64,000 nt of DNA from Klebsiella michiganensis (GCF_002925905.1 NZ_PRDB01000005.1:1-64000); one strand, 5' to 3'; shown: positions 42,485 through 53,502, counted from the stretch's first letter. Notes: generated by a model not told the origin, from the sequence alone. Program-made: numbers and translations.

Positions 42485-43252
42485 ATGTCGACGACTTTAA
42501 CCTTCAATTTTCAACACCGTTCGCTGGTGCCTTTTGCCCATGATTACGCCCATGGCGATAGCGAACCCTGGCATCAGCACGATTGCGCCCAGCTGCTGCA
42601 TATCCTCAGCGGCGTGGTGCGGGTGGAAACCGCGCAGGGTTATTGGGTTGTGCCGCCGGGGCGTGGCGTCTGGCTGCCCGCAGGTACGCCGCATACCCTA
42701 CGGGTGACAGGCGTCGCGGCCGCGCGAACCCTGTTTATCGATCCCCTTGCCCGGGCCGATCTCCCCTCATCCTGCCAGATAGTCCAGGTGACTCCGCTGC
42801 TGCGTGAACTGATCGTCGCGTCGCTGACGCTGGCGGAATCCTGTGCGCCGGGCAGCCGCGATGAACGCATTTACGAACTGATCCTCGATGAAATTCGCGG
42901 CATGGCGGTGCTGCCGTTTGGCCTACCGGAGCCGCAAAGCGAAGCGCTGCGCCGTTTATGCCAGAAGGTAAGAGAAGCGCCCGGCGAACCCTGGAGCAGC
43001 GCCGAGGCGGCGAAGGAGAGCAGCATGAGCGAGCGCACGCTGAATCGTCATTTTCAGCAGCAGACCTCGCTCACCTGGAGCGAGTGGGTGCGCCGGGCGA
43101 AGCTGATGGAAGCGCTGGTTCGCCTGGCACAGGGGCATTCGGTACTGCGGGTGGCGCTGGATCTCGGCTACGGTAGCCATAGCGCTTTTAGCGCCATGTT
43201 TCGCCGGGTGATAGGCGTGGCCCCCAGCGACTACTTCCGCTCGCCGGCGTAA
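42485..43252 (+). CDS. AraC-family transcription regulator
   Basis: This is a 255-residue regulator with an N-terminal cupin (HQHDCAQLLHILSG and PPGRGVWLPAGTPH) and a C-terminal AraC helix-turn-helix pair (SSMSERTLNRHFQQQTSLT and ALDLGYGSHSAFSAMFRR). The ligand is unknown. It is convergent with, and overlaps by 22 bases, the 2-isopropylmalate synthase gene. It is tempting to see it as that gene's regulator, but its own target is not shown. Confidence 0.88.
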   Translation: MSTTLTFNFQHRSLVPFAHDYAHGDSEPWHQHDCAQLLHILSGVVRVETAQGYWVVPPGRGVWLPAGTPHTLRVTGVAAARTLFIDPLARADLPSSCQIVQVTPLLRELIVASLTLAESCAPGSRDERIYELILDEIRGMAVLPFGLPEPQSEALRRLCQKVREAPGEPWSSAEAAKESSMSERTLNRHFQQQTSLTWSEWVRRAKLMEALVRLAQGHSVLRVALDLGYGSHSAFSAMFRRVIGVAPSDYFRSPA

Positions 43253-44907
43253 TGGCCTGCGCTCATCGCATTGCACAACGCCTGCAGCGAGGCGCGCGCC
43301 ACGTCGCTATCAATTCCTACCCCCCAGCGGCTGTCGCCATTCGGGAAGACGCAGCGAATATAGGCCACTGAACGGCTGTCGCTACGTTCGCCGAGGGTAT
43401 GCTCATGATAATCTTTAATCACGATGTGTTGCTTTAACAGGCCGCTCAGCCCGCTGGCGGCGGCGGACAGCAGGCCGTTGCCGCGGCTCTGCAGTCGTCG
43501 CGTTTCACCGGCGATGCGCAGGGTCGCCTGCAGAGAAAGCTGGCCGTCCTGCTGGCTATCGCTTTGGTAATCCAGCAGCGCAAGCGGCGGCTGGGGCAGA
43601 AGTCCGTAGCGGGCGCGAAACAGCTGCCACAGCGCGTTCTGGGTCATCTCTTTACCATGCGTATCGGTTTCGTGCTGAACGTGCAGGCTAAAATCCTGCT
43701 GCAGCGCGCGCGGCAGCTTCAGGCCATGATTCTGCTCAATCAGCCACGCGCTGCCGCTTTTGCCGGACTGGCTGTTGACGCGGATCACCGCTTCGTAGCT
43801 ACAGCCGATATCCTGCGGGTCGATGGGCAGATAGGGCATTTCCCAGCGATCGCCGGGCCGGCGGGCATCGAACCCTTTTTTGATCGCATCCTGATGCGAG
43901 CCGGAAAAGGCGGTATAGGCGAGGCTTCCCGCCCAAGGGTGGCGCGGATGAACCGGGATCTGGTTGCAGCTTTCGACAATTTCGACCACCCGGTTCATTT
44001 CGGAGAAGCTGAGCCGGGGATCGACGCCCTGGCTGTAGAGATTCATCGCCAGCGTCACCAGACAGACGTTACCGGTGCGTTCGCCGTTGCCGAACAGGCA
44101 GCCTTCGACGCGGTCGGCGCCGGCCATCACCGCCAGCTCCGCGCTGGCGACGCCGGTTCCCCGGTCGTTATGCGGATGGACGCTGATGCACACATCGGCG
44201 CGGCGCGAGAAGTGACGACAAAAATACTCAATTTGATCGGCATAAACGTTAGGCGTGCTCACTTCTACCGTCGCGGGCAGATTGATAATCATCGGCCGTT
44301 CGGCGCAGGGCTGCCAGATTTCCGCCACCGCTTCGCAAATCTCCAGCGCGAATTCCGGCTCGGTGAAGCAGAAGGTTTCCGGGGAATACTCGTATTGCCA
44401 GCGGGTCTGCGGCTGCTGTTCACTCTGCTGGCGGATAAGCCGGGTGGCGCGGGTCGCCAGCTCGACCACCTGCGCTTTGTTCATTCCAAAAACCAGCTCG
44501 CGGAACAGCGGAGCGGTGGCGTTATAGAGGTGAACGGTGGCGCGGTGGGCATCGCGCAGCGATTCGAAGGTCCTGAGGATTAAATCTTCCCGCGCCTGGG
44601 TCAGCACCTGAATCGTCACATCCTGCGGGATACGCCGTTCTTCAATCAGTTGACGCACAAAGTTGAAATCGGTTTGCGAAGCCGAGGGAAACGCCACCTC
44701 GATCTCTTTAAATCCGCACTCCAGCAGCAAGTCCCAGAACTGCAGCTTGCGCGCGCTGTCCATCGGCTCGGCCAGCGCCTGGTTGCCGTCGCGCAGGTCG
44801 GTGGAGAGCCAGCGGGGGGCGCGGGCTATTTTTTGCTCCGGCCAGCGGCGGTCGGGCAGGGCAATCGGCGGATAGGGACGGTATTTTTCACCGGGTTGAG
44901 TCAGCAT
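43231..44907 (-). CDS. 2-isopropylmalate synthase, long form
   Basis: The enzyme condenses acetyl-CoA with 2-oxoisovalerate, the first leucine step. The 558-residue protein is longer than the E. coli LeuA and of the type found in actinobacteria and yeast. It has STDLRDGNQAL near residue 35, the metal-binding HPHNDRGTG, NGERTGN, and a C-terminal regulatory domain. Klebsiella should also carry a normal leuABCD, so this is probably a second enzyme, perhaps for another 2-oxoacid. AAGGAGAAA precedes the ATG. Confidence 0.88.
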   Translation of the reverse strand: MLTQPGEKYRPYPPIALPDRRWPEQKIARAPRWLSTDLRDGNQALAEPMDSARKLQFWDLLLECGFKEIEVAFPSASQTDFNFVRQLIEERRIPQDVTIQVLTQAREDLILRTFESLRDAHRATVHLYNATAPLFRELVFGMNKAQVVELATRATRLIRQQSEQQPQTRWQYEYSPETFCFTEPEFALEICEAVAEIWQPCAERPMIINLPATVEVSTPNVYADQIEYFCRHFSRRADVCISVHPHNDRGTGVASAELAVMAGADRVEGCLFGNGERTGNVCLVTLAMNLYSQGVDPRLSFSEMNRVVEIVESCNQIPVHPRHPWAGSLAYTAFSGSHQDAIKKGFDARRPGDRWEMPYLPIDPQDIGCSYEAVIRVNSQSGKSGSAWLIEQNHGLKLPRALQQDFSLHVQHETDTHGKEMTQNALWQLFRARYGLLPQPPLALLDYQSDSQQDGQLSLQATLRIAGETRRLQSRGNGLLSAAASGLSGLLKQHIVIKDYHEHTLGERSDSRSVAYIRCVFPNGDSRWGVGIDSDVARASLQALCNAMSAGHYAGERK

Positions 44908-44961
44908 GATTTTCTCCTTCTTAGCGGATCTTCATCGTGCACGACAGAGCGAAAAGGCATC

Positions 44962-44975
44962 TCCAGCGAACTGGA
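44962..44975. promoter_or_regulatory. Palindrome upstream of the synthase gene
   Basis: TCCAG-CGAA-CTGGA is a perfect 5-base-arm palindrome 55 bases upstream of the start codon. It may be an operator for the neighbouring AraC protein or another regulator; no evidence beyond position. Confidence 0.3.
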
Positions 44976-45013
44976 CATCAACTAGCGTAAACCGGACAAC
45001 CTGCGTTTTGGGC

Positions 45014-45040
45014 AATAAAAAAGGGATCCGCAGATCCCTT
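45014..45040 (-). terminator. emrB terminator
   Basis: On the minus strand AAGGGATC-TGCG-GATCCCTT is followed by TTTTATT, beginning 12 bases after the emrB stop. Confidence 0.88.
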
Positions 45041-45051
45041 CAGGTCAAACC

Positions 45052-46590
45052 TTAGTGCGCGCCGCCGCCGCCGCCCCCGGCGCTAAACGGCGGCCTGGCA
45101 AACCATACCAGCCCGAGCAGTAGGATAAATATCGCCGCCGAGAACCAGAAAATTTCGTTGGCGGAGATAATCAGCCCCTGGTTGGTTATCTGCTGCGCTA
45201 TCCAGCCGGACGCCTGCTGTTGCGTCATCCCTAATCCCTGCAGCTGATCGTACATCTGCTGGGCGTTGGGATTATACGGCGTCACCGATTCGGTAAGCTG
45301 AGCATGGTGCAGCGCCTCGCGGTTCGTCCACATGGTGGTGGTAATCGAGGTGCCGATGGAGCCCGCCAGGGTACGCGTGAAGTTCGACAGGCTCGATGCC
45401 GCCGCCAGACGTTCCGGCGGCAGGCCGGACAGCGTGATGGTCGTCAGCGGCATAAAGAAGCAGGCCACCGCGAAGCCCTGGATAAACTGCGGCCACGCCG
45501 AGGCGCCGAAGTCCATACCCGGTTCGAAGGTCCACGCGCGCCAGTAGAAACAGACCGCGTACATAATAAAGCTGAAGGTGACCAGCCGACGCATATCCAG
45601 CTTATGCGCGAAGCGGCCGATAATCGGCGACAGGATAACCGGGATCACCCCGACCGGCGCCGAGGCCAGACCGGCCCAGGTGGCGGTATAGCCGTATACC
45701 TCCTGCAGTAGCTGCGGCAACAGCACGATAGCGCCGAAGTAGAGCATATAGGCGAGGCTGATACACAGGCAGCCGATGGTGAAGTTTCGCGACTTAAAGA
45801 GCGACAGGTCGACTATCGGGTTGTCGTCGGTTAGCTCCCAGACGATCAGGAAGCTTATCGCCACCACCGCGACAATGGTCAGGATGATGATCTCGTTTGA
45901 GGCGAACCAGTCCAGCTCTTTACCCCGGTCGAGCATCACCTGCAGGCTACCGATACCAATAATCAGCAGCGCCAGGCCAACGCCGTCAATCCGCCGCTGC
46001 TCGGTGCGGGTTTCGCGGTTGCGCAGGGTCTGTAGCGTCATGACCACCACGGCGATGCCAATCGGCACGTTGATAAAGAAGATCCAGCCCCAGTGGTAGT
46101 TGTCGCTGATATAGCCGCCGAGGATGGGGCCGCAAATCGGCGCGACGATCACCGTCATTGACCACAGCGCCAGGGCGATAGAGCGCTTGGCGGGCGGGTA
46201 GTTGCTGAGCAGCAGACTTTGCGACAGCGGGATTAGCGGACCGGCGACGATCCCCTGAATCACGCGGAAGAAAATCAGCATCGTCAGGCTGTTTGACATG
46301 CCGCAGGCCCAGGAGGCGATGGCGAACGCCACCGTCGACCAGAGGAACAGCTTCACTTCACCTACGCGCTTTGCCAGCCAGCCGGTAATCGGAATGGAGA
46401 TAGCGTTCGCCACCCCAAACGAGGTGATAACCCAGGTCCCCTGGCTCAACGATGAGCCAAGGTTACCGGCGATGGTGGGGATGGCCACGTTGGCGATGGT
46501 GGAGTCCAGCACCTGCATAAAGGTCGCGAGCGACAGCGCAATGGTCATAATGACCAGCTGCGCGCCTTCCAGCGGTTTTTGCTGTTGCAT
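45052..46590 (-). CDS. emrB: Multidrug efflux MFS transporter EmrB
   Basis: EmrB is the inner membrane pump of the EmrAB-TolC system that expels uncouplers and hydrophobic drugs. The 512-residue protein has the 14-helix drug:H+ antiporter pattern, with FMQVLDSTIANVAIP in helix 1 and GPILGGYISDNYHWGW. A GTG three codons upstream is in frame, but the ATG at 46590 gives the E. coli N-terminus MQQQKPLEGAQ. It ends in a glycine run (GGGGGGAH). Confidence 0.95.
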   Translation of the reverse strand: MQQQKPLEGAQLVIMTIALSLATFMQVLDSTIANVAIPTIAGNLGSSLSQGTWVITSFGVANAISIPITGWLAKRVGEVKLFLWSTVAFAIASWACGMSNSLTMLIFFRVIQGIVAGPLIPLSQSLLLSNYPPAKRSIALALWSMTVIVAPICGPILGGYISDNYHWGWIFFINVPIGIAVVVMTLQTLRNRETRTEQRRIDGVGLALLIIGIGSLQVMLDRGKELDWFASNEIIILTIVAVVAISFLIVWELTDDNPIVDLSLFKSRNFTIGCLCISLAYMLYFGAIVLLPQLLQEVYGYTATWAGLASAPVGVIPVILSPIIGRFAHKLDMRRLVTFSFIMYAVCFYWRAWTFEPGMDFGASAWPQFIQGFAVACFFMPLTTITLSGLPPERLAAASSLSNFTRTLAGSIGTSITTTMWTNREALHHAQLTESVTPYNPNAQQMYDQLQGLGMTQQQASGWIAQQITNQGLIISANEIFWFSAAIFILLLGLVWFARPPFSAGGGGGGAH

Positions 46591-46605
46591 TACGCTCACC
46601 CCGAA

Positions 46606-47778
46606 TTATCCGGCGTTGGCCTGGATGATGTCGTTTATCAGCTTATTGACCGGCTCAAGGCCGATTTCGCGGGCATTACTTTCGTAAACCGGAGAGCTGC
46701 GCACCTGGCTTGCCAGCATCTCGCCGCCGCGGTCGGTGGTGTTCACCTCAACCAGGGTCGAAAGGCCGATGCGCAGCGGGTGCTCTGCCAGCTGTTTTTC
46801 ATCCAGCTCGATACGTACCGGCAGGCGCTGAACCACTTTGATCCAGTTGCCGGTGGCGTTCTGCGCGGGCAGCAGCGAGAAGGCGCTACCGGTGCCCATA
46901 TCGAGGCCGACCACTTTACCGGTATATTTCACATCGTCACCATAAATATCGCTGATCACGGTGGCCGGCTGACCGATACGCATGTGCGCCAGCTGGGTTT
47001 CTTTAAAGTTGGCGTCAATCCACAGGTTGGTCGCCGGCACGACGGCCATCAGCGGGGTGGTGGTGCTGATTTGCGCGCCGGGCTGTACGGAGCGACGCGA
47101 AACGTAGCCGCTAATCGGGCTGACGATTTTCGTCCGCTGCAGAGCCAGCCAGGCGTTACGCACTTCGGTGGCCGCTTGTAGTACCGCAGGCTGCTGTTCC
47201 AGCTTCGTGCCCAGAACGATCGCCTGATTGGCGTTGTATTGCTGAATCGCCACGTCCAGTTCGGCCTGCGCGCTGGCAACCGTGTCGCGCGCGTGCTGCA
47301 GCTCTTCGCGGCCAATCAGGTTGGCGGCCCCCAGCGGAATACGACGGTTAAGGTCGGTCTGCGCCTGGGAAAGCGCGGTTTTTTTCACGTCGATGCTGGC
47401 CTGCAGCTGCTTGCTGTTGATCATCTGCTGGCGCGTTTGACGTACGCTGGCGGCCAGCTGGGTTTGCGCTTTTTCAAACGCCTGCTGGGCATCGGTCTGG
47501 TCGAGGGTGACCAGCGGATCGCCTTTTTGCACGTAGTCGGTGTTGTCGGCCCAGACTTTCGTCACGCTGCCGGACACCTGCGCCATAATTTGTACCTGAT
47601 TCCCTGCCACGTACGCGTCGTCGGTCTCTTCGAAGTGACGCAGTACCAAAAACCAATAAATCCCGTATGCCACGGCAACAATAATAAAGAGCAAGGTCAG
47701 CAGCAGGAGGGCGCCTTTACGTTTCCCTTTTTTGCTGCCCGGTTGCTGCGGGGTTTGGCTCTCCGCATTTGCGCTCAT
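46606..47778 (-). CDS. emrA: Multidrug efflux periplasmic adaptor EmrA
   Basis: EmrA links EmrB to TolC. The 390-residue protein has a short cytoplasmic tail, one membrane helix (residues 27-48), the adaptor lipoyl-like half motif EETDDAYVAGN and a helical hairpin (about 95-210). The ATG at 47778 (MSANAE) is preferred over one four codons upstream. It precedes emrB by 15 bases. Confidence 0.95.
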   Translation of the reverse strand: MSANAESQTPQQPGSKKGKRKGALLLLTLLFIIVAVAYGIYWFLVLRHFEETDDAYVAGNQVQIMAQVSGSVTKVWADNTDYVQKGDPLVTLDQTDAQQAFEKAQTQLAASVRQTRQQMINSKQLQASIDVKKTALSQAQTDLNRRIPLGAANLIGREELQHARDTVASAQAELDVAIQQYNANQAIVLGTKLEQQPAVLQAATEVRNAWLALQRTKIVSPISGYVSRRSVQPGAQISTTTPLMAVVPATNLWIDANFKETQLAHMRIGQPATVISDIYGDDVKYTGKVVGLDMGTGSAFSLLPAQNATGNWIKVVQRLPVRIELDEKQLAEHPLRIGLSTLVEVNTTDRGGEMLASQVRSSPVYESNAREIGLEPVNKLINDIIQANAG

Positions 47779-47910
47779 GTTATTCTCCACGATCTTATTA
47801 TTTCACATCGGCTGAGCCGACCTGTTTATCAGAAAGGCCAGCAGAAGATCTGCTGGCCTGTCCGTTTTCCTTGTCAATCCAGAAAAATTGTTGAGCGGTT
47901 GGTTCCGCGC

Positions 47911-48441
47911 TTAGCGCAGAGACTCCGCAAGCACGCCATCCTCTTCCATTTGGTCAAGGCGACCAAGCAGCTTACGGGTGATGTGCTCGAGCTGATCTTT
48001 TTCGCTGGTGCTTAAAGAAGACCAGAGTTGATGCAGGCAGTTGTGCTGCGGGGGTAACACTTCGCGCAGGAACTGATGCCCCTTTTCGGTAAGCTGTAAA
48101 TGCAGGCAGCGACGATCGTTATCGCTTTCGCGGCGCTCAATCCAGCCGCGTTTTTCCAGCTCGTCGGCAATGCGCGTGGCGTTGGTACGCGAAGAGCCCA
48201 GCGCGCAGCTCAGCTCGGAAGGCTGAATGCTGTGGTTTTCCTGAGACTCGAGCGTGATCAGCGCCATAAACAATGTCTCGTTAATCCCTTGCGCTTTCAG
48301 CATCTTGTTGCGGTTTTCCAGCAGCTTTCCCTGCATATGCATGCAAAGACGGGTGAGCAGAATCTCCTGAAAAGGAAAGTCTTCGTGACGGCTGGCGCGG
48401 AACTTGAGCATTTGCTCAATGGGAGTAAACGAACTATCCAT
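47911..48441 (-). CDS. mprA: MarR-family repressor MprA (EmrR)
   Basis: MprA represses emrAB and is released by drugs such as uncouplers. The 176-residue protein has a winged helix with [23 protein letters not shown] and the wing [16 protein letters not shown]. The ATG at 48441 ([14 protein letters not shown]) is chosen over a much longer open frame. The 132-base gap to emrA is AT-rich near emrA. Confidence 0.95.
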   Translation of the reverse strand: MDSSFTPIEQMLKFRASRHEDFPFQEILLTRLCMHMQGKLLENRNKMLKAQGINETLFMALITLESQENHSIQPSELSCALGSSRTNATRIADELEKRGWIERRESDNDRRCLHLQLTEKGHQFLREVLPPQHNCLHQLWSSLSTSEKDQLEHITRKLLGRLDQMEEDGVLAESLR

Positions 48442-48532
48442 TTTGGTTATGACCTCATTAATTACAGTCGATATAATAACTATTGTGACAAATAAATCAA
48501 ATGAATTATTGACAGAAATTGATACTTTAAGC

Positions 48533-48868
48533 TTATAGCCATGTGCCGATTTTCCAGACAACACCGTAGGTTAGGGCGCTTAATAGTGTAGGCAAAATAA
48601 TGCTGCGCGTTTTCCAGAAAGCCAGGCCCAGCACGGCGAAGCCAGCCAGCGTGGGCAGCAGGCGGCGGGCATCGTGGAGAATTTCCGGTACGCTGGAGAC
48701 CACCAGCAGCGCGCAAATAGAGGCGATGCCGATGGTGTCCAGCAGCACGCTGACCGGCCCGCGACGCGTCGGACGCGCGTTCCCGGCGCGCAGGCGCAGC
48801 GGCAGATAGCGGAACAGATAATTTACGCAGCCGACCACGACGCCGATAATTAAAACATCACTGTTCAT
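48533..48868 (-). CDS. ygaH: Branched-chain amino acid exporter subunit YgaH
   Basis: YgaH (AzlD family) pairs with YgaZ to export L-valine. The 111 residues form about four membrane segments, with FRYLPLRL near residue 19. The start at 48868 overlaps ygaZ by 11 bases, so the two are coupled. Confidence 0.92.
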   Translation of the reverse strand: MNSDVLIIGVVVGCVNYLFRYLPLRLRAGNARPTRRGPVSVLLDTIGIASICALLVVSSVPEILHDARRLLPTLAGFAVLGLAFWKTRSIILPTLLSALTYGVVWKIGTWL

Positions 48869-49604
48869 CGGGCATCCCCTCAATGCTGGCCTGCACCAGC
48901 GCGGTCGGACAGCCGCAGACGATCCCGGCAAGGATGGCGGCGGGAATGGAAAACAGGATGATCCCCCCCAGCGCCCCTGCCAGCGCGGCGGTTACGCTAA
49001 GCGACTGCTTGCGCTGGAAAGAAGCCAGCAAAAAGCTCATAAACAGCGCGGGAAGCATAAAGCCCAGAGCCGCTTCCACCGCCGGAAAGTCGGTCAGCAG
49101 GCCGCTGCCCGAATAAGCGCCGATCAGCGTACCGAAGACCCATGACGCCCAGGACATCAAAGCGATACCGATCATCCAGTTTTCGCTCCAGCGTCGATTG
49201 TCGCGTACCAGTTTAGCGGTGGCGGCGGCAAAGACCTCATCGGTCAGGCCGAATGCCCATACCGCGGTTTTTTTCTTGCTCAGCGCGCGCTGGATGCGGC
49301 TGCGCAGGGAAGGGCCGTAGAGAACGTGGCGAACGTCCATCGCCATGACGGTGAGCGCGGCGACCCACAGCGAGCTTCCCGCCGCCAGCATCGCGGTGAT
49401 CACGAACTGGCTGGCGCCCGCGTAAATAATGCAGGAGAAGAACAGGCTTTCCAGCGGAGTGAAGCCGAGCTTAGTAGCGTTGAGGCCGAAGGCGAAGGCC
49501 ACGGGAATATAGCTGATGACGATCGGCAGGCTGTCTTTCAGGCCTTCAGCCAGCGTGGCCGCGTCAGCGGGAGGAGAGTGCGTCAATGCGTCAGGATTTT
49601 CCAT
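48858..49604 (-). CDS. ygaZ: Branched-chain amino acid exporter subunit YgaZ
   Basis: YgaZ (AzlC family) is the larger subunit of the valine exporter. The 248-residue membrane protein has the family segments [20 protein letters not shown] near residue 20 and YAGASQFV near residue 62. It begins its own operon with ygaH; the upstream 180 bases contain only AT-rich promoter DNA. Confidence 0.93.
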   Translation of the reverse strand: MENPDALTHSPPADAATLAEGLKDSLPIVISYIPVAFAFGLNATKLGFTPLESLFFSCIIYAGASQFVITAMLAAGSSLWVAALTVMAMDVRHVLYGPSLRSRIQRALSKKKTAVWAFGLTDEVFAAATAKLVRDNRRWSENWMIGIALMSWASWVFGTLIGAYSGSGLLTDFPAVEAALGFMLPALFMSFLLASFQRKQSLSVTAALAGALGGIILFSIPAAILAGIVCGCPTALVQASIEGMPDEQ

Positions 49605-49784
49605 AGGAATTGCTTATTAATAACTCACGTGAAAATCACATGATTAAACAGGTGGATTTACCTTAGCAGAGAGCGGTGCGGCTTAACAGTAACGAAAACG
49701 TTGATGGCTAAAGTTATGCAGTTTATTTGCATATCAATCCATCATTTAGAACAGGAGATGTCGTGTTGTGCAGGATGCAGTCTT

Positions 49785-49862
49785 CCCCGGGGCGGCGCAA
49801 AGCGCCTTGCCCGGGCTACGGCTTTTGTAGCCCGGGCAGATGCGTAACATCGCCTCCGGGAA
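49785..49862. repeat. REP pair between ygaZ and proX
   Basis: Two inverted REP units, GGGGCGGCGCAAAGCGCCTTG and GTAGCCCGGGCAGATGCG, both close on CCCGGGCTAC or its complement. They are the same family as the clusters at 9276 and 17718 and lie just after the proX stop. Confidence 0.75.
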
Positions 49863-49881
49863 TTGGCTATAAAGTGGGAGA

Positions 49882-50877
49882 CTATTTCTGCGCGGCCAGC
49901 GCTTCGTTCACCCAGCCGTCAAACTGCTGCTGGTGGGCTTTGATCCAGCCGTCGACGTGGCTCTGGATATCTGCTTCTGAACCATGTCCCTCGTGCATCA
50001 TGGCATTCTCGGCGTTGATGTCGGCAATCGGCAGCTTCATGATGCTAAACAGCTTCGCCGCCGCCGGGTTTTTCTCGGCCCAGGCTTTATTGGCGACGAT
50101 ATGCATGGTGCTGACCGGGAAGCCGTAGTTGGCGCCATTAGAGAGCTTCGTGTCGATATTCTTTTGCACACCCGGCAGGGAGGAGAATGGCACCTGCAGC
50201 CAGACGACGTCTTTACCCGGCTTCAGCACATCGCTGACCCAGTAAGGGGTCCAGGTGTAGTAGATGACCGGCTTGCCCTCTTTATAACGGGCAATTGTGT
50301 CGGCCATCATGGCGGCATAGTTACCCTGATTGTGGGTGACGGTATTATTCAGGCCATAGGCATCAAGCTGATGGTTGATCACCGCTTCACAGCCCCAGCC
50401 CGGGGTGCAGCCGGTCAGGTCGGCTTTACCGTCGCCGTTGGTGTCAAACAGTTTGGCGATTTTCGGGTCTTTTAACTGATCGATAGATTTAATGTGGTAC
50501 TGCTCGGCCGTTTTCTTATCAATCAGATAGCCCTGCGCCGCACCGTTCACAAACACGCCTTCGCGGTAGAACTTTTTATCCCCGCCGGCGGCAGCGTACA
50601 TATCGTCGTGCAGGGGCTGCCAGTTGACGGCGGTAAAAGTGGCGTCGCCGGAGGCGAGCGAAGTATAGCCAACGTTGTAATCCACTTCGCTCGGCTTATC
50701 GACGGTATAACCGAGTTTCTCCAGCGCGCGGCTGACCAGCAGGGTCTGGAAGGTCTCTTCCGAAATGGTGCTCTGAATCGGCTTAACGGTAATGCCTTTG
50801 CCAGGCAGATCCGCCGCGAAGGCGGTGGTGGAAATGAGGGCGGTTAACGCTGTGGCAAGGATCGCTGTATGTCGCAT
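49882..50877 (-). CDS. proX: Glycine betaine-binding protein ProX
   Basis: ProX captures glycine betaine and proline betaine in the periplasm for the ProU transporter. The 331-residue precursor has a signal peptide ending AFA near residue 21 and conserved tryptophans that form the betaine cage. AAAGGAAC precedes the ATG. It is the last gene of proVWX. Confidence 0.97.
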   Translation of the reverse strand: MRHTAILATALTALISTTAFAADLPGKGITVKPIQSTISEETFQTLLVSRALEKLGYTVDKPSEVDYNVGYTSLASGDATFTAVNWQPLHDDMYAAAGGDKKFYREGVFVNGAAQGYLIDKKTAEQYHIKSIDQLKDPKIAKLFDTNGDGKADLTGCTPGWGCEAVINHQLDAYGLNNTVTHNQGNYAAMMADTIARYKEGKPVIYYTWTPYWVSDVLKPGKDVVWLQVPFSSLPGVQKNIDTKLSNGANYGFPVSTMHIVANKAWAEKNPAAAKLFSIMKLPIADINAENAMMHEGHGSEADIQSHVDGWIKAHQQQFDGWVNEALAAQK

Positions 50878-50938
50878 CGTTGTTCCTTTTACTTATCAGA
50901 AGGGAAGTCTATCCCCCGGCTAACGGGGGGATGGGCTC

Positions 50939-52003
50939 TTATTTACAGAAAGGGCGAGTTATCAGCCCCAGTGGGCCGGTTGCATACCAGCGGCGGTTGC
51001 CGCGGCTGCGTGAGTCCCGTCCTACGGCCTGAGTCAGACGGTCAAGAATAATGGCGAGGATAACAATCCCGACGCCGCCAACGGTGGCCAGGCCCATATC
51101 AAGGCGACCGATGCCGCGCAGTACCATCTGGCCGAGACCGCCAACGGCAATCATTGAGGCGATGACCACCATCGACAGGGCCAGCATCAGCGTCTGGTTG
51201 ACCCCAGCCATAATCGTCGGCATGGCCAGCGGTAGCTGAACCTTAAACAACAGCTGACGCGGGCTGGCGCCGAAGGAGCGCGACGCTTCAATCAGATCCG
51301 CCGGCACCTGGTTAATCCCCAGAATGGTCAGACGAACAATCGGCGGCAGGGCGAAGATAATGGTGACCACCACGCCCGGAACGTTGCCGATACCGAACAG
51401 CATCACAATGGGCACCAGGTAGACAAACGCCGGCGTGGTCTGCATCGCGTCGAGCAGCGGACGGATAATTTTCGCCGCTCGCGGGCTCCGCGCCAGCCAT
51501 ATGCCAAGCGGCAGGCCGATCAGCATACAAAACAGCAGCGCGGTCAGCACCAGCGCCAGGGTCACCATCGCCTGCGACCAGGCGCCGATAGCGCCAATAG
51601 CGATCAGCGAAATCAGCGTCGCCGCGCCCATGCCGACGCTGGAAATCTGCCAGGCAATCAGCGAGAAAATAATAATCGCCACCGGCGCCGGCATACCCAG
51701 CAGCAGCTGCTGGAAGGCGCTCAGGATGTAATCCACCGGTACGCGTATTCCCTGGAATACCGGACGAAAATGCATCACGACCCAGTCGATACCGTGCGTG
51801 ACCCAGCTGTCGAGCGGGATTAGCGTTTTATGGAACGGGTCCATAATATTGAAGTGTTCCGGCTGCGGCGCGGGCGCGCTGCTCAGCCAGTCGGCACCGC
51901 CGCCATCGGTCGGCGCCGGCGTAGAGGTGCCCCAGGCATCGGCGGATTGCGCTGCGCTATCCGCCGCCGGTGCGGTGTCCCACGGGTTAGATTGATCAGC
52001 CAT
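50939..52003 (-). CDS. proW: Glycine betaine ABC permease ProW
   Basis: ProW is the membrane subunit of ProU. The 354-residue protein has a hydrophilic Ala/Asp/Pro-rich N-terminus of about 60 residues, characteristic of enterobacterial ProW. About seven membrane helices follow, and an EAA-like loop, [15 protein letters not shown]. It overlaps proV by 8 bases. Confidence 0.96.
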   Translation of the reverse strand: MADQSNPWDTAPAADSAAQSADAWGTSTPAPTDGGGADWLSSAPAPQPEHFNIMDPFHKTLIPLDSWVTHGIDWVVMHFRPVFQGIRVPVDYILSAFQQLLLGMPAPVAIIIFSLIAWQISSVGMGAATLISLIAIGAIGAWSQAMVTLALVLTALLFCMLIGLPLGIWLARSPRAAKIIRPLLDAMQTTPAFVYLVPIVMLFGIGNVPGVVVTIIFALPPIVRLTILGINQVPADLIEASRSFGASPRQLLFKVQLPLAMPTIMAGVNQTLMLALSMVVIASMIAVGGLGQMVLRGIGRLDMGLATVGGVGIVILAIILDRLTQAVGRDSRSRGNRRWYATGPLGLITRPFCK

Positions 52004-53198
52004 TGTTTGCCCCCTCGCGATCTAAAGCCTGCAGCAGCATCCGTTTGGAAATGATGCCGATGTACTGGTGCCCCTCGTCGACAACCGGCACCGCGCACGG
52101 TGCATGGCCGACGTGAGAGAGCAGCTCGCTGAGCGGCGTTTGCGCATCCACCGCCTGCGGTGAGTCGATTAACGCCGCATCAATTCCCTGACCTTCGCTT
52201 AGCGCGGCTTTCAGGGAATCAATGGAGACAATGCCAACAAACTTATTCCCGCGTTCAATGACATAGCCATATTCGCGGTCTTCATCCTGCAGCAATTTCA
52301 GCGCGGAACGCGGGCCAAAGCCGGGCGTTTTGCGAATCAGCCCCACCGGGCTACGGCGGGCAATATCTTTGGCGCTGAACACCTGGCTAATATCGACGCC
52401 GCGGAAGAAGGTTCGGACATAATCATTGGCCGGATTATTGAGTATTTCATCCGGCGTACCGACCTGAACCACTTCACCATTTTGCATAATGGCAATCCGA
52501 TCGCCAATACGCATGGCTTCATCAAGATCGTGGGAAATAAAGACCACGGTACGCTGATGTCTGGCCTGTAATTTAGTGAGCTCATCCTGCATCTCGGTAC
52601 GAATTAACGGGTCGAGTGCGGAGAAGGCTTCATCCATTAACAGAATATCGGGATTAATCGCCAGCGCGCGGGCGAGACCAACGCGCTGGCGCATGCCGCC
52701 GGAGAGTTCGTCCGGGTAGGCATGAGCGTAGTTTTCCAGGCCGACCTGGCGCAGCGCCTCCAGCGCTTTCTCCTGGCGTTCCTGAGTCGGCACGCCGGCC
52801 AGCTCCATGCCGAAAGCGGCGTTGTCGAGCACGGTCATATGCGGCATAAGCGCAAAGGATTGAAAAACCATCGCAATTTTTTTTCTGCGCACCTCGCGGA
52901 GCTCGGCGTCAGAGATTTTAGCGATATCGACGCCGTCGATCAGGACCTGGCCGCGGGTGGGTTCAATCAGGCGATTGAGAAGGCGAACCATGGTAGATTT
53001 CCCCGATCCGGAGAGCCCCATGATGACGAATATCTCGCCTTCTTCAATGGTCAGACTGGCGTTCTTTACGCCAAGCGATAACCCCGTCTTTTCCAGTATT
53101 TGTTCTTTCGATAGTCCTTTATCGATATATTTGAAAGCCCGCTGCGGGTGCTCGCCAAATATCTTATAGAGATTCTTGATTTCTAATTTAATTGCCAT
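51996..53198 (-). CDS. proV: Glycine betaine ABC ATPase ProV
   Basis: ProV powers ProU uptake of osmoprotectants. The 400-residue protein has Walker [10 protein letters not shown], signature LSGGMRQR, Walker [12 protein letters not shown] and two C-terminal CBS domains that sense ionic strength. It heads the operon; upstream is a 345-base AT-rich regulatory region. Confidence 0.97.
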   Translation of the reverse strand: MAIKLEIKNLYKIFGEHPQRAFKYIDKGLSKEQILEKTGLSLGVKNASLTIEEGEIFVIMGLSGSGKSTMVRLLNRLIEPTRGQVLIDGVDIAKISDAELREVRRKKIAMVFQSFALMPHMTVLDNAAFGMELAGVPTQERQEKALEALRQVGLENYAHAYPDELSGGMRQRVGLARALAINPDILLMDEAFSALDPLIRTEMQDELTKLQARHQRTVVFISHDLDEAMRIGDRIAIMQNGEVVQVGTPDEILNNPANDYVRTFFRGVDISQVFSAKDIARRSPVGLIRKTPGFGPRSALKLLQDEDREYGYVIERGNKFVGIVSIDSLKAALSEGQGIDAALIDSPQAVDAQTPLSELLSHVGHAPCAVPVVDEGHQYIGIISKRMLLQALDREGANNG

Positions 53199-53502
53199 GC
53201 AATAGAGTGTTTCCTGTTATTTATTAATATCGATACGGTACCCGGTGATGATAATTGCTTTTTTACACCCTAACATACTGAGAATCTGTGACAACCCTTT
53301 ATGTGGCGTTGCCAGGGAAATGCGCAAGGGAGAATTCCGGTGCATCCCCCGTGATATAAGGGCTGAGCGCGAATGACTTATGGTCGATATTTTTTAGTTA
53401 TGTTGCGTTAATTCAGGCGAAAATCGAGGGCATGCTGTTGAATATGACACGGTGATGACCGAAAGATATTGAGTGAGGCGAAAACAAATAATGTGAAATA
53501 AA
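53199..53502. promoter_or_regulatory. proU control region
   Basis: No gene is visible in this AT-rich stretch between proV and nrdF. In E. coli the equivalent DNA holds the osmoregulated proV promoter and H-NS binding elements. I cannot place the -35 and -10 with certainty; runs such as TTATTTATTAATATC next to proV suit H-NS binding. Confidence 0.5.
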
